From Ochotona curzoniae (Eukaryota > Chordata > Mammalia > Lagomorpha > Ochotonidae), in contig NW_024465777.1 of the NCBI RefSeq assembly GCF_017591425.1, forward strand, positions 5,208,001-5,272,000: a DNA stretch of 64,000 nt, in the 5' to 3' direction. The notes under the pieces were generated by a model that saw nothing but the letters and a program-made list of their open reading frames with translations, was not told the origin of the DNA and searched no databases. Every line of letters begins with the position of its first letter. Within the stretch, counting starts at the first letter, position 1. A program made the position numbers and the translations under genes. This document shows positions 20,040-31,088 of this stretch, piece by piece.

Positions 20040-21411
20040 TGTTCTTTCAGGTCTCTTCGGTCAGTCTTCACTCCAAATGGTGAAAGTTAAAGTTATCAGG
20101 AAACTGGACATCTCACATTTGGTTAGTAGAAAGTCCAAGAGACTTTGACACCCATTCTACTTTCTGAACTCCCACAACACTGCTCCCAACAGCCTGGAGC
20201 GGGAGTAGGGAGAGGAGGGGTTGTGGGTAGAAGCAGGTAACAACAGTCCCTCAAGTACACCTCACAATCTGAATTCCTGTTATCATCAAGACCAATGACT
20301 GCTTGTGCTGGAAGGGATGTTATAGATAAACAACGTTGCATTTAGAGCCAAGGTCATTGGTAATACCCACAGAGTTCTATCAACACAGTCAAAAGGCAAC
20401 TGTATCTGTGCTATAGCAATAGCCATCACAACAGAAATGCTTCTCAAGGCAGTTCCTCTTTGAAAAACACCTCAAAATGCTGATCAGCAGGAGCAGGGGA
20501 TGGGAACACGTGGGGACGTTGGATGTAAGACAATTAGGACTTCTGCTTTCACTTCAGCATTTCCCACTATTCTGTAGTTAACAGCACTTTAGGTGGGGTG
20601 GGGGTGCATAGGAGAAGAGGTTTGTAGTTTCCTCTTCAATGAGATGAATTTCTTTACGTTAAAAAAATGCGTTCCACAAAATTAAAAAACTTCAGTTGGA
20701 AAACAAGATAGTCATCTTATTTCAAAATGAGAGACATTGTACTTCAGTCTGTATACTAAAGCAGTCCCTAGCATCGTGCAGCAGCTACAAGGATAAAACT
20801 CTCATCATACCTTAAGCACTCACCCACTTCCTGTTGAAATAAAGGGTGGGGTTGAACTGACAAACAGAACCAGACTGTCTCCAAACACCAGGAATGGCTA
20901 GCAAATTAGTGCAGGTCACTAAAACAATGTCCAAAAGAGCCAGCAGGACAGAAATGGAACTCCTGGGGTAGACAGGAAAAAAAAATCGGACTGGAACAAT
21001 CAAGGAAAAGAGCTTATTTATGATCTAAAATTGAGAGAAGTTTGAATTTCATAAAGGAATGACACCAGCTCTGGGCCAACATTCGGTCAATAGAAGGATC
21101 CTTCTTGTCTTGATTTGGTTTTGAGACAATAGTGCAGGACAAAGGACTTCTGAACTCCAGGACTTTACTCCTTGAGCACATGGTACCTCCATCAAGGACC
21201 ATTTCACACCTGGTAATTCCATAATTCTCTATTATCTTCTGGGGCATTCCATCTTTTGCTCTTTCCTTTATTACTCTTCAGGCTCTAATCATACCTTTGC
21301 TCTAAAAACTAAAATTTAGGGCATCACTTTTACCTTCAAAGTTGGTTCCTTTTAGTCTCAACTTTACCACAGAAAACCACCTTGTAAATGGCCAAAATTG
21401 GGCTCTCAAAA
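20040..21411. other. SINE-free part of intron 1 (about 1.4 kb)
   Basis: No mobile element or exon is recognised. G-rich stretches lie near 20196-20228 and 20590-20605. Confidence 0.5.
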
Positions 21412-21466
21412 GTATATATTTACTTATTTGCAAGGCAAAGTTAAACAGAAATAGAGATAGACAGAT

Positions 21467-21513
<47 letters not shown>

Positions 21514-21797
21514 GGAGACAGAGAGAGAGAAGGGAGCACTTCAATTCACTGGCTCACTGCCCCCATAGCTGCAACAGCCAGGACTGGGCTAGGCTGAGCC
21601 GGGATCATGAAACTCCATCCAGGTCTCCCATGCCAGTGCCAGGAGCCTACGCACTTAGTCTACCTTCTTCTACCTTTCCAGGCACGTTAGCAGGGAGTGG
21701 CATTGGCAGTGGGATAGTCAGGACTCCAAGTGGCATCATACCAGATACTGATATTACAGGTAGAGGCTTAACCTGTAGCACCACAACACTGGCCCTG
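21412..21797 (-). mobile_element. C-type SINE containing a (GATA)n microsatellite
   Basis: It runs from TTACTTATTTGCAAGGCAAA to CACCACAACACTGGCCC at the reversed head. The GA-rich block has expanded into GATA repeats at 21467-21513. Confidence 0.9.
21467..21513 (+). repeat. (GATA)n microsatellite
   Basis: About 11-12 uninterrupted GATA units within the SINE above. Confidence 0.98.
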
Positions 21798-22426
21798 GGT
21801 TGTCTGTTTGACAGGATATATCTGGTTGTCCAAAAGAAAACACATTTACCTGAAGTCAGAAATCTGGATTCTAGTTATTAGTTTAAGAATGACTGGCAAT
21901 CAGGGATACAATTTCAATTCATCTAGCAGTGAACTTTGGCAAAGAACACTCAAGAGATTCTATAGCAAACTGAGATTTTGTTTGCAAAGTCTTCTGAGCT
22001 CTGAAGAAAAGACTGATCCACATAAAGTCTTTTGTATCTCCATCTTTGCCTAATTTCCTGTTATACAGCCACTACTGTTATGCAAGTTTTATGATGTTGC
22101 TGTCATTGATGACTTCCAGTTACAAGAGTTCATTTTATTTTCCAAATTTACTGCCAAATTATCAATATTCAAATAATCAAAATGGTATAGTTTGAACTAC
22201 AAACTATTCCTCTCACTGGGCTTATTTTTACTTTGATTGGATAAATGCAGATTAGAAATAATTTACTCATAAATGGAAAAATCCTTATGAGTAATAATAT
22301 TTACTTTACCCTAATATTTATGGGCACTAGTTTTGTTTTTTTGTTTTTTTTTTGTTTTTTTTTTTGCCTTCATCATCAACTGAGCATTACACTAACCCAG
22401 AAGTTTAACATTAAAAAAAAGTTAAC
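21798..22426. other. AT-rich intron sequence
   Basis: No element is recognised. T-rich (GTTTT)n-like text lies at 22331-22366. Confidence 0.5.
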
Positions 22427-22757
22427 TAGGACCTCGTACAGTGGCAGAGTGAGATAAGTAGCTGCCAGTGATGTGGGAGTCCCATATAAGTTCAATATCC
22501 AGCTGCTCTACTTCAGATCTGGCTCCTTGCTAAAACATTTGAGAGAAGAGAAGATGGCCTAAGTGCTTGGGTCCCTGTTCTGACAGGAGAGACCAGCGTG
22601 GAGTTCTAGGCTCCTGCCTTTGGCCAGGTCTAACCCTGACCATTGCAGCCATTTGGAAAGTGAACCAGCAGACAGCATCTCTCTCTCTCTCTCTCTTTGT
22701 CTCTTCCCTTTCTGTAACTGTTCCTTTAAAATAAATAAATAAATAAAATTTTTAAAA
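22427..22757 (+). mobile_element. C-type SINE, older form
   Basis: It has GGACCTCGTACAGTGGCAGA, GGCCTAAGTGCTTGGGTCCC, a CT run at 22678-22697 and an AAATAAATAAATAAAT tail. Confidence 0.88.
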
Positions 22758-22914
22758 GGTAAACATAAAAATAAGCAAACTATTCTTAAAAATACCTATA
22801 TGCACACACAAAAGTTATCAAATCAACAAACAAGTTTGTAAGATTACAAGAAATATGTCAATATTCACAAAGCTTTAGTTATTAAATAACTAATTAGTTA
22901 GTTATTTAGCTTAA

Positions 22915-23515
22915 CAGTTATGTTTACATCTCACATTAGAACAGCTAGGCTTAATTCCCAACTCCAGCTTCCAACTCCAGCTTCCTGCTAATGCAGACCC
23001 TGGGAGGCAGTAGTGACAGCTCGAGAAACTGGATTCCTGCCACCAGTGTGGGATAGCTAGATTATATGACCTGGATTGTGTTCCTGGTTCCTGGCCCGAG
23101 CCTAGCTCCAGCTATCTGCAGGCATTTGCAGAGTGAACTAAGTAGTAGATAAGAGCACCTTGGCTGTCTCTTAAATACATTTTTTTAAAAGATTTATTTA
23201 TTTTTATTGGAAAGTCAGATTTACAGAGAGAAGGAGAAACAGAAGATCTTAAACGCACTGATTCACTCCCCAAGGGGCCCGCAACGGCCAGAATTGAGTC
23301 AATCTGAAGCCAGGAACCAGGAACTTCTTCCAGGTCTCCCTTGTTGGTGCAGGATCCCAGGGATTTAGGCCGTCCTCGACTGCTTTCCTAGGAAGATGGA
23401 AAGCAAGTAGAGCAACCAGGATATGAACCAGTACCCATATGGGATCCCAGCGGCTGCAAGGCAAGGATTTAGCCTTAGCTATTGATTTGTGCCCTCTTAA
23501 ATAAATTTCTAAAGT
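22915..23515 (+). mobile_element. Older C-type SINE split by an antisense pika SINE
   Basis: The outer plus copy, 22915-23185, is cut in its tail and resumes at 23495. The inner minus copy, 23187-23494, runs from AAGATTTATTTATTTTTATTGG to ATTGATTTGTGCCC. TCTTAAATACATTTTT and TCTTAAATAAATTTCT are the duplicated flanks. Confidence 0.9.
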
Positions 23516-24785
23516 ATCTTTAAAAATAACAACTTACATAAACCCCAATAAAGCTACCTTTATTTCAAATATGTTCCTTTAAAATGTACAGCCAAGGATA
23601 GAAGAGTGTGATCTCCAACTGCTGATTCCCAAAAACTTGAGATAAGAGGCTAGATACAAAATGCATTCCTCTCCAAGTCTGGGAAGAGGCCTATCCTGGG
23701 TGTGTCTTCTAGACTCCCAGACAAGCAGAGTCAAAAACCTAATCCATATGGGAATCTATAGTTGGTGTTTATGGAAAGGACTATTTGCCACCTTATTCAG
23801 GAATGCTGAGGACAGTGGTGCTCTGGCTCTCACAGCAGCAGTGCGTTCTGTACCAGATTAAACTCCCTGTAGTCAAGACACTGGGATACTCACTGCTGGA
23901 TTAAATACAGTGGCAGATTTGAAAATGAAAGAGGAAGGAGATAATTAGAGCTGAATTGCACATCAGGCACTGAGTAAGTCTCATTTCATCTGGCCCACTG
24001 TCTAACCATTCATTTTTGTCTCTATGATGTCTTACTTGGTATTTCAAGCTTCTCTCTGCAGTAACTGCTCCCTCTCTGGGATGGAAAAGCCAAAAAAGAA
24101 ACTGACTTTTCATAACTGAGAAAGGCTAGGGAAAAGAAGGTTGTAGAGCAGCAACAGAAAAGGAAATTCAGCAAAATGTTTTGCTGACAGCTGAGGGCAA
24201 CATACAAATACACCGTGTGGTCATGGAACAGGCAGGCAGCAGTCTGAGATAGGAGTGTTAATACAGTGACTTCGGGGAGGGGAGAGACCCAGCAATCACA
24301 ACTGCATCTGAGCAACCGGGGCAGGAATTACGGAGCAAACTGCCATGCAATTCCGTAACAACTATTTTATTCTGCCAGCTGTAACAAGAATTCATTCCTG
24401 AAGAAGTGTCACACACTCATCTGTCACTAACAGCCCAGCCGCCAGCAACTGACTAAGAGTCAGCAGCAAAGGGCAGCTGTATGTTTACTTCCTCTCACAA
24501 GGTCTAGCCACCACTCAAAACGTGGGATTTATAAGGAAAAGTCCTGGAGAAAAGGAAAAAAAGTACTATTTTTTTCTTTCTCCCTTCAGTCTACCAGGCA
24601 GTTACCAAAGTCCTAAAACCTCATCAGCAAAGGGGCAGAGGAGGGAGCGCATGAACAATCAGAGACAAAGGGTTGCATTTGACTCTACCACTGCCACATT
24701 TTAGCTCTGGGACCTTTGCAGCAAGCAGCCTCATCTCTCGGTCTACTAAACTGTTAAATTAATGCAATGCTCTCTACTTCATAAG
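23516..24785. other. SINE-free part of intron 1 (about 1.25 kb)
   Basis: Mostly unique sequence. 24640-24770 may hold a degraded MIR (TTTAGCTCTGGGACCTTTGC, CAGCCTCATCTC). 24390-24500 contains TGACTAAGAGTCAGCA and TGTTTACTTCCTC, reminiscent of AP-1, FOX and ETS sites. A regulatory role is inference. Confidence 0.45.
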
Positions 24786-25128
24786 AAGTAGCCTGGTGGC
24801 TAAAGTTCTCACCTTGCATGCACTAGAATCTCATAGGGGTGCTGGCTCATATCCCGGCTGCTCCACTTCCCATCAGGTTCCTTCTTTGCAGCCTAGGAAA
24901 ACAGTTGAAGACAGCTCAAAGCTTGGGTACTCTGCACCCATGTGGGAGACCTAGAAGAAGCTCCTGGTTCCTGGCTTCAGACTGGCTCAGTTCTGGCCAC
25001 TGCAGCCACTTGAGGAGTGTACTAGTGGGTAGAAGATCTTTCTGTCTTTCCTTCTCTCTGTAAATCTGGCTTTCCAATAAAAATAAATAAATCTTAAAAA
25101 AAAAAAAAAGAAAGAAAGAAAGAAGAAA
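24786..25128 (+). mobile_element. C-type SINE, pika form, with (AAAG)n tail
   Basis: It has AGTAGCCTGGTGGCTAAAG, TATCCCGGCTGCTCCACTT and tail TTTCCAATAAAAATAAAT. The A-tail extends into AAAG repeats at 25108-25128. Confidence 0.93.
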
Positions 25129-25498
25129 GAGAGACCAAGACTATGTGTGGCTCACTCAGTCATTATATAATACTAACTCAATAAATTTCAGGTAGTATTA
25201 ATGGTTAACTAATTTTACCCTATTATCAGTCAGGAAGTATTTATCAAGTAGACAGTAGAAGATACAAAAAACTGTGAAGTCTTTCCCTTGAAACTAAGAG
25301 TTTATAATTTAGTTAAGGAAGTATAAAGTCACAGTTAAGTGAAAATATAGCAATAAATGGAAGTTTACCAAATGAATGATGTAGTCAATGCCTTCAACAG
25401 GAAAGAGGAAAAGGTCACTGGAAACTGCAGAGACCAAATGGGCTTCTGAAACAAAAACATGAAGTAAGCAGAATTTAGATATAAAGAATAAAGACAGG
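25129..25498. other. AT-rich intron sequence
   Basis: No element or exon is recognised. Confidence 0.5.
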
Positions 25499-25845
25499 AG
25501 CCCCAGCACAATTACTCAACTGACTAATCCTCTACCTCCAAAGATCCCACACGGGTGCCAGTTTGTGCCCCAGTTGCTCCACTTCCTATCCAACTCCCTG
25601 TTTGCGGCCTGGGAATGCAGCATAGGACTGCCCAACGCCTTGGGACCCTGAAGCTGCATGGGAGACCAGGAAAAAGCTTCTGGCTTCAAATCAGTTCAGT
25701 TTCAGCCATTGTGGTCACTTGAGGAGTGAACCAGGAGAGGAAAGGCCTTTCTCTGTCTCTCCTTCTCTTTGTAAATCTGCCTTCCACGCAAATAAATAAA
25801 CCTAAGCAAACAAGCAGCAAAGAGAGAGAGAGAGAGAGAGAGAGA
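25499..25845 (+). mobile_element. C-type SINE with (AG)n tail and target duplication
   Basis: It runs from GAGCCCCAGCACAATTACTC to CAAATAAATAAACC, then AG repeats at 25818-25844. GAATAAAGACAGGAG precedes it and GAATAAAGAAAGGAG follows. Confidence 0.92.
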
Positions 25846-25980
25846 ATAAAGAAAGGAGAGTTTTCAAAATAGGGGAATATGTGCGCATAGTCTTAAACTC
25901 TAACACTAGTAGAAAATAATGATTCCAATGGATTTCTATCATATTTCATCAAATCTGAACTGCCACTGATCCTATTTCTT

Positions 25981-26296
25981 AAAATACTTATTTACTTCTT
26001 TTTGAAATGGGATTTAGAGAGAGAAGAGAGACAGAGAAAGAACCTTCTGTTTTCTGTTCACTCCCCAAACGGCTGTAACAGCCAGAGTTGAGCAGGTCCA
26101 AAGCCAGATGCCAGGAACTTCTTCTGAGTCTCCCTTGTGGGTGTAGAGGCCCAAGGACTTGGACCACCTTTTGCTACTTTCCTAATCACACTAGCAGGGA
26201 ACTGGATCGGAAGTGGAACATGTCAGACTCAAGCTGGCAGCCATAAGGGATGCCAGTACCACAAGTGGAGCCTTATGCCACAGCACCAGCCACTGA
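25981..26296 (-). mobile_element. C-type SINE, older form
   Basis: It has TTTTTGAAATGGGATTTAGA, TGCCAGGAACTTCTTCTGAG and head GCCACAGCACCAGCC. Confidence 0.88.
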
Positions 26297-26462
26297 GAGG
26301 TCACTGATTCTAAAAGGCATAATGGTTCAAGGGATGTTAAAAAATGTGGGGGAAAATGTATATTTTGGACTTAGCAAAACACATATTTTGTTATGACATA
26401 AGAAGGGAACACGATCATTGTGTAAATTTCATCAAACCATCAATACTATAAGAATAAAGTTT

Positions 26463-26810
26463 GGGCCCGGCATAGTAGCCTAGCTGCTGAAGTCCTCGCC
26501 TTGCACATGCCGGAATCCCACACAGGTGCTGGTTCTGATCCCAGCAACCCTGCTTCCCATCCAGCTCCCTGCTTGTGGCCTGGGAAAGCAGTCGAGGACG
26601 GCCCAAAGCCTTGAGACCCGACCCCGTACCCACGTGGAAGATCCAGAAGCCAGAAGAAGCTCCTGGTTCTCGGCTTCGGTTCAGTGCCGCTCTGTCCATT
26701 GTGACCACTTGGGGAGTGAATCAATGAACAGAAAATCTTTCTCTCTGTCTCTCCTCCTCTTTGTATATCTGACTTTCCAATAAAAATAAATAAATCTTTA
26801 AAAAAAAAAC
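26463..26810 (+). mobile_element. C-type SINE, pika form, full length
   Basis: It runs from GGGCCCGGCATAGTAGCCTA to CTTTCCAATAAAAATAAATA. A 10-base duplication CCAGAAG..CAGAAGAAG lies in the middle. Confidence 0.95.
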
Positions 26811-26859
26811 CCAATGATTGCAAAAATAGAATCATACTCCACAATCTGCAAGGTTAAAA

Positions 26860-27165
26860 TATCTAACTAGTACATTCAAGTTTCACTTTATATAATTGTA
26901 CACAGTTATTACAGCTGGTTCAATATCTTTGTTTGCCAATTCCAACATCTCTGTAATTTCTGTTTCTAGCAATTTTTTCTAATTATGGGTCACATCTTCT
27001 TGGCATGTCTTACAACTTCTGATTGCACACTGGACACTGTGATTTTATATTGCTGAATATTTAACATTGCTATCTTCCAGAACACCGGATTTCCACCAGT
27101 AAGCAATTAAGTTACTTTTAGTTAGAATTGGTATTTATGAAGCTTGTTTTAATAAAGTTTTGTTA
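26860..27165 (+). mobile_element. Ancient interspersed-repeat relic, class unresolved
   Basis: TTATGGGTCACATCTTCTTG and then ATTGCACACTGGACACTGTG are phrases I associate with an old mammalian repeat, but I cannot place the family. Confidence 0.4.
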
Positions 27166-27203
27166 AGGTAGGTTTAAAGTAGACTTTAAGAAAATATATA
27201 TAT

Positions 27204-27529
27204 CTTTAAGATTTATTTTTTTATTGCAAAGTCAGATATCCAGAGAGAAAGAGAAATAGAAGATCATCTTCCCTCCGATGATTCACTCCCCAAGTGGCCA
27301 CAATGGTTGGAGCTGCGCTGAACTGAAGCCAGGAGTCAAGAGCCTCTTCCGGGTCTCCCATGTGAGTACAGGGTTACAAGACTTTGGCCCATCCTCAACT
27401 GCTCTCCCAGGCCACAAAGCAGGGGGCTGGAAGGGATGCAGTGCTGCCAGGATTAGAACCAACACCCACATTGGATTCCAGTTCATTCAAGGCGATGATT
27501 TTAGCCACTAGGCTACCGTGCCAGGCCCC
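27204..27529 (-). mobile_element. C-type SINE, pika form
   Basis: It has TTATTGCAAAGTCAGATATC, CTCCGATGATTCACTCCCC, GGATTAGAACCAACACCC and head GGCTACCGTGCCAGGCCCC. Confidence 0.94.
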
Positions 27530-27552
27530 AAATAAATATATATATATATTTT

Positions 27553-27877
27553 TTTAAGATTTATTTTTATTATTTTTTTATTGGAAAGCCGGATACACAG
27601 AGAGGAGAGACAGAGAGGAAGATCTTCCGTCCGATGATTCAGTCCCAAGTGAGCGCAACGGCCGATGCTATGCCGATCTGAAGCCAGGAGCCTCTTCCGG
27701 GTCTCCCACGCGGGTGCAGGGTCCCAAAGCCTTGGGCTGTCCTCGACTGCTTTCCTGGGTCACAGGCAGGGAGCTGGAAGGGAAGCGGGGCTGCCGGGAT
27801 TAGAACCGGCGCCCATATGGGATCCCGGGCATGCAAGGCAAGGACCTTTAACCACTTGCGCCACTGCGCCCGGCCCC
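27553..27877 (-). mobile_element. C-type SINE, pika form, young-looking
   Basis: It is close to the family consensus: TTTATTGGAAAGCCGGATAC, GGGATTAGAACCGGCGCCC and head CACTTGCGCCACTGCGCCCG. It is inserted directly beside the previous copy; CAAATAAATAT flanks both ends. Confidence 0.95.
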
Positions 27878-27894
27878 AAATAAATATTTTTTAA

Positions 27895-28532
27895 AATGTA
27901 TTATTTCAAAGAGCAACAGAGAGAGAAACAGATATTCCATCCTCTGTTTCACTCCCCAGATGGTCCTAACAGCCAGTTCTGGGCCAGGTCAAAGCCAGGA
28001 GCCAGGAACTCCACCTTGGTCTCCCACATGGATAGCAGAGGCTTAATTACTACAGCTAATTTCCACTGCCTTAGCAAAAAACCAGATGGGAGGGCCCAGA
28101 GCAGTGGCCTCCTGGCTAAAATCCTTGCCTCAAATGTGCTGGGATCCCATATGGGCTCCGGTTCTGCTCCCAGCAGCCTTGTTTCCATCCAACTCGCTGC
28201 TTATGGCCTGGGAAAGCAGTTGAGGACGGCTCAAAGCCTTGGGACCCTGCAGCCATGTGGGATATGTGGAAGAAGCTCCTGGGGCTCCTGGCTTTGGATC
28301 AATTCAGCTCTGGCTGTTGCAGCCGCTTGGGGAGTGAATCTTTGGACGAAGATCTTCCTCTCTGTCTCTCCTTTGTACATCTGACTTTCCAATAAAAATA
28401 AAAGAAATCTTTAAAACAAACAAACAAAAACACATGGGCAGCAGAACAGTGAGAAGTTGGGTTAGGGTTGGGATTCAGATACAGGATACCAGCATTACAA
28501 GCTGCTTAACCTGCTGTGCTACACTGACCCCA
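27895..28532 (-). mobile_element. Older reversed SINE split by a plus-strand pika SINE
   Basis: The outer parts are 27895-28089 (AGATATTCCATCCTCTGTTT) and 28431-28532 (ATACCAGCATTACAAGC, CTGTGCTACACTGACCCC). The inner copy, 28091-28430, runs from GGGCCCAGAGCAGTGGCC to CTTTCCAATAAAAATAAAAG. Confidence 0.9.
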
Positions 28533-29057
28533 CTCTAGGGTTCTTTCAGTCCTTGAACTAAAATATATCCCTCCTGAAATCGTTACTGAAGGCCCTCAAT
28601 GAGCAATGTGGACTTCCCACCTTGGCTTGTAGAAACTCAAATTCTGTCCTACTTTGAGAACTAGCAGCTCAAAGTGTCCTAGTGTCCTGACCACTTTCCC
28701 CTAGCCTTCTGGAGTTAGACTCTAGACATGCACTTGGTCATCAAAAGGACCTAACAGAGATTCCTAAGGCCATTTTTCTACACAGTTCCCTCTCTCTAGA
28801 ACTCTGCTCCACATCTCCAAGCTCCCTTAAACTATAACTTCTTTCTCTACATTGTTCTAAAAACCCCCAGACTGCTCCCTGGTTCCAAATATGCACCCCA
28901 CTCAAGAGCAAGGATAATCCCAAAGCTCATCTCCATTTCCCTTTTCCCAGGGATGGCAGACCTGCGCTTCCTATTTAAGCCAGGAATCATTTCTATCGGT
29001 TTTACAAGGCTCCCAGTCATAAAGTGGTACGCTAAAAAAGACTTCAAGAAGACTTAA
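28533..29057. other. Intron 1 sequence without a recognised element
   Basis: I see no repeat or exon here. Confidence 0.5.
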
Positions 29058-29242
29058 GAGAGGCCAGTATCCCTTTATCAGTGGTAGTTGGTGTCCTGGG
29101 TGCTTCGCTTTCAATCCAGCTCTCTGAAAGCAGCAGCTCCAGGCTTCAGCATGACCCAGTGCAAACCACTGCAGCCGTCTGAGGAGTGGTTCAACATATG
29201 GAAAATCTCTAACTGCCTTTCACATAATAAATGTTTCTTAAA
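29058..29242 (+). mobile_element. C-type SINE, internally deleted
   Basis: It has GAGGCCAGTATCCCTTTATC, TTTCAATCCAGCTCTCTGAA and tail CTGCCTTTCACATAATAAAT. The middle third is missing. Confidence 0.75.
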
Positions 29243-30069
29243 ATAATGATGTTTTTGTTAGAATCTCAATCTTCCACAAGTATATACCTCAGAGTGCTTT
29301 TGGGAGTAAGAGGATAACAAACAAATGTCCTGACATCAAGCAAACGACTGCAACTGCAAATACGTAGGATATTGTCACCATCAGCATATAATATTTGACT
29401 GCTGTATTAAAGTTTTTGAATGATTACTGTTGAGGAAAATGTCTGGAAATTTCTCTTTTTTAAAAATTGTTGTTAACATTGTATTATGTGAAATTTCTCT
29501 TTTTTAATGCTAAGATTCATATGGGTATTCCTCATATTTGTGTTAACTCCTGGGTGAACCCTGAGGCATGTTCTATCACAGAGTGAGCCTTAAGAACAGG
29601 GAAGATGACGGCTACCCCACTGACGGTTCTAAGCACCTGTCCAATGCAGACGTGCACTCAGGAGCCAACAGCTCTCCAGGTTACTGATTGAAAGGCATGC
29701 TGAGGTTGTCTGCTCTCACCTCTGAGTGGCTGTGGACTGATTTAAGGTGGGCAAGCAAATCAAACAAGCAACGCACAAGGGCTTCCCTATGTCTCCTCCC
29801 AGGCCCACTGTCTTTGCGTCCAGAGGAGGCCAAGTCGTGGCTGAGCTTCTGACCTCCTGTCACAGGTTCTCTAAGAAAAGTGGAGAAAAACACTAAGGAA
29901 GAAATGATGGCCTCAGCTCACATTATGCCAATTTTAAGGATTATAACTGAGTATCAGATCTCCAATCACAGTCAAGAGACCATTCAGTATGTTCATTTTA
30001 TGTACTTTGCAAGTGAAACAGCCTCAAAAGCACTATTATAATAGGTAGTGGCCTTTCTTTTGGAAAACA
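29243..30069. other. Intron 1 sequence without a recognised element
   Basis: SINE-free. A short minus frame (29681-29893) has no recognisable product. Confidence 0.5.
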
Positions 30070-30235
30070 CACCATTTCATCTTAAAGGCCCAAAGCAAAC
30101 GCCACCACCTCTGGAAGCCTTCCTTGACTTATAGTCTGAATGCAGACTCCCTCTTGGAAAAGCCACAGATATGTAGAGCCCTTTCTGATACTCCTTACAT
30201 TCTGTTCTGTAGCAGATTGAGGGGTAGGAGGGTAT
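30070..30235 (+). mobile_element. L2 3' fragment
   Basis: AAGGCCCAAAGCAAACGCCA, then CCTCTGGAAGCCTTCCTTGA, is the typical L2 3' phrase. Confidence 0.75.
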
Positions 30236-30269
30236 CACTAACTACAAGAATTGAAAAACAAAATATCTT

Positions 30270-30605
30270 GGGACCCAGCACAATAGCCTAGTGACTGAAG
30301 TCCTTGCCTTGCACGTGCTAGGATCCCATATGGATGTCAGTTTGTGTCCTGGCTGCTCCACTTCCCTTCCAGGTCCCTGCTTGTGGCCTGGGAAAGCAGC
30401 AGAGGATGGCCCAAATCCTTAGGACCCTGCACCTGTATCCCGGATGGGAGACCCAGAGAAAGTTGCTACCTCCTGGCTTTGAATCAGCTTAGCTCTGGCC
30501 ATTGTGGCCACCTGGGGAGTGAACGAATGGACGAAGATCTTTCTCTCTATCGTCTTCTCTCTATATCTCTGTCTTTCCAATAAAATAAATACATCTTTAA
30601 AAATG
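30270..30605 (+). mobile_element. C-type SINE, pika form
   Basis: It runs from GGGACCCAGCACAATAGCCT to CTTTCCAATAAAATAAATAC. Flanks CAAAATATCTT and GAAAATATCTT look like a target duplication. Confidence 0.94.
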
Positions 30606-30761
30606 CATCTTTACACTAAACAGAAAATATCTTTACAGCACCAACAGCACATACCTGGATCCATAGTTAAGATTCTTAAAAGTTTCTTAGCATTCTATAG
30701 TGTCTACCCAATAAATATTAAATTCCCAAATTGTGCCAAGTATTTATTCACATTTCTTGAA

Positions 30762-31088
30762 TTTTTTTTTAAATGTATTTGTTTGATTGGAAAGGCAGAT
30801 GTACAGAGAGGAGGAGAGACAGAGAGGAAGATCTTCCATCTGATGATTCACTCCCCAAGTGGCTGCAACTGGAGCTGAACCAAATCGAAGCCAGGAGCCA
30901 GGAGCTTCTTTCTGGGTCTCCCAGGGAGGTGCAGGGTCCCAAGGCTTTGGGCTGTCCTTGACTGCTTTCCTAGGCCACAAGCAAGGAGCTGGATGGGAAG
31001 TGGAGCTGCTGGGATTAGAACTGGTGCCCATATGGGATCCTGGCGCGTTCAAGGTGAGGGCTTAACCACTATGCTATCTCGCCAGGCC
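30762..31088 (-). mobile_element. C-type SINE, pika form
   Basis: It has TTTGATTGGAAAGGCAGATG, GGGATTAGAACTGGTGCCC and head GCTATCTCGCCAGGCCC. TTCTTGAA flanks both ends. It stands inverted to the copy at 30270, about 160 bases away. Confidence 0.94.

Noticed and set aside
28460..28480. TTAGGG-containing text (GGGTTAGGGTTGGG), possible interstitial telomere
   Set aside because: There is only one true unit, and it lies in a degraded SINE remnant.
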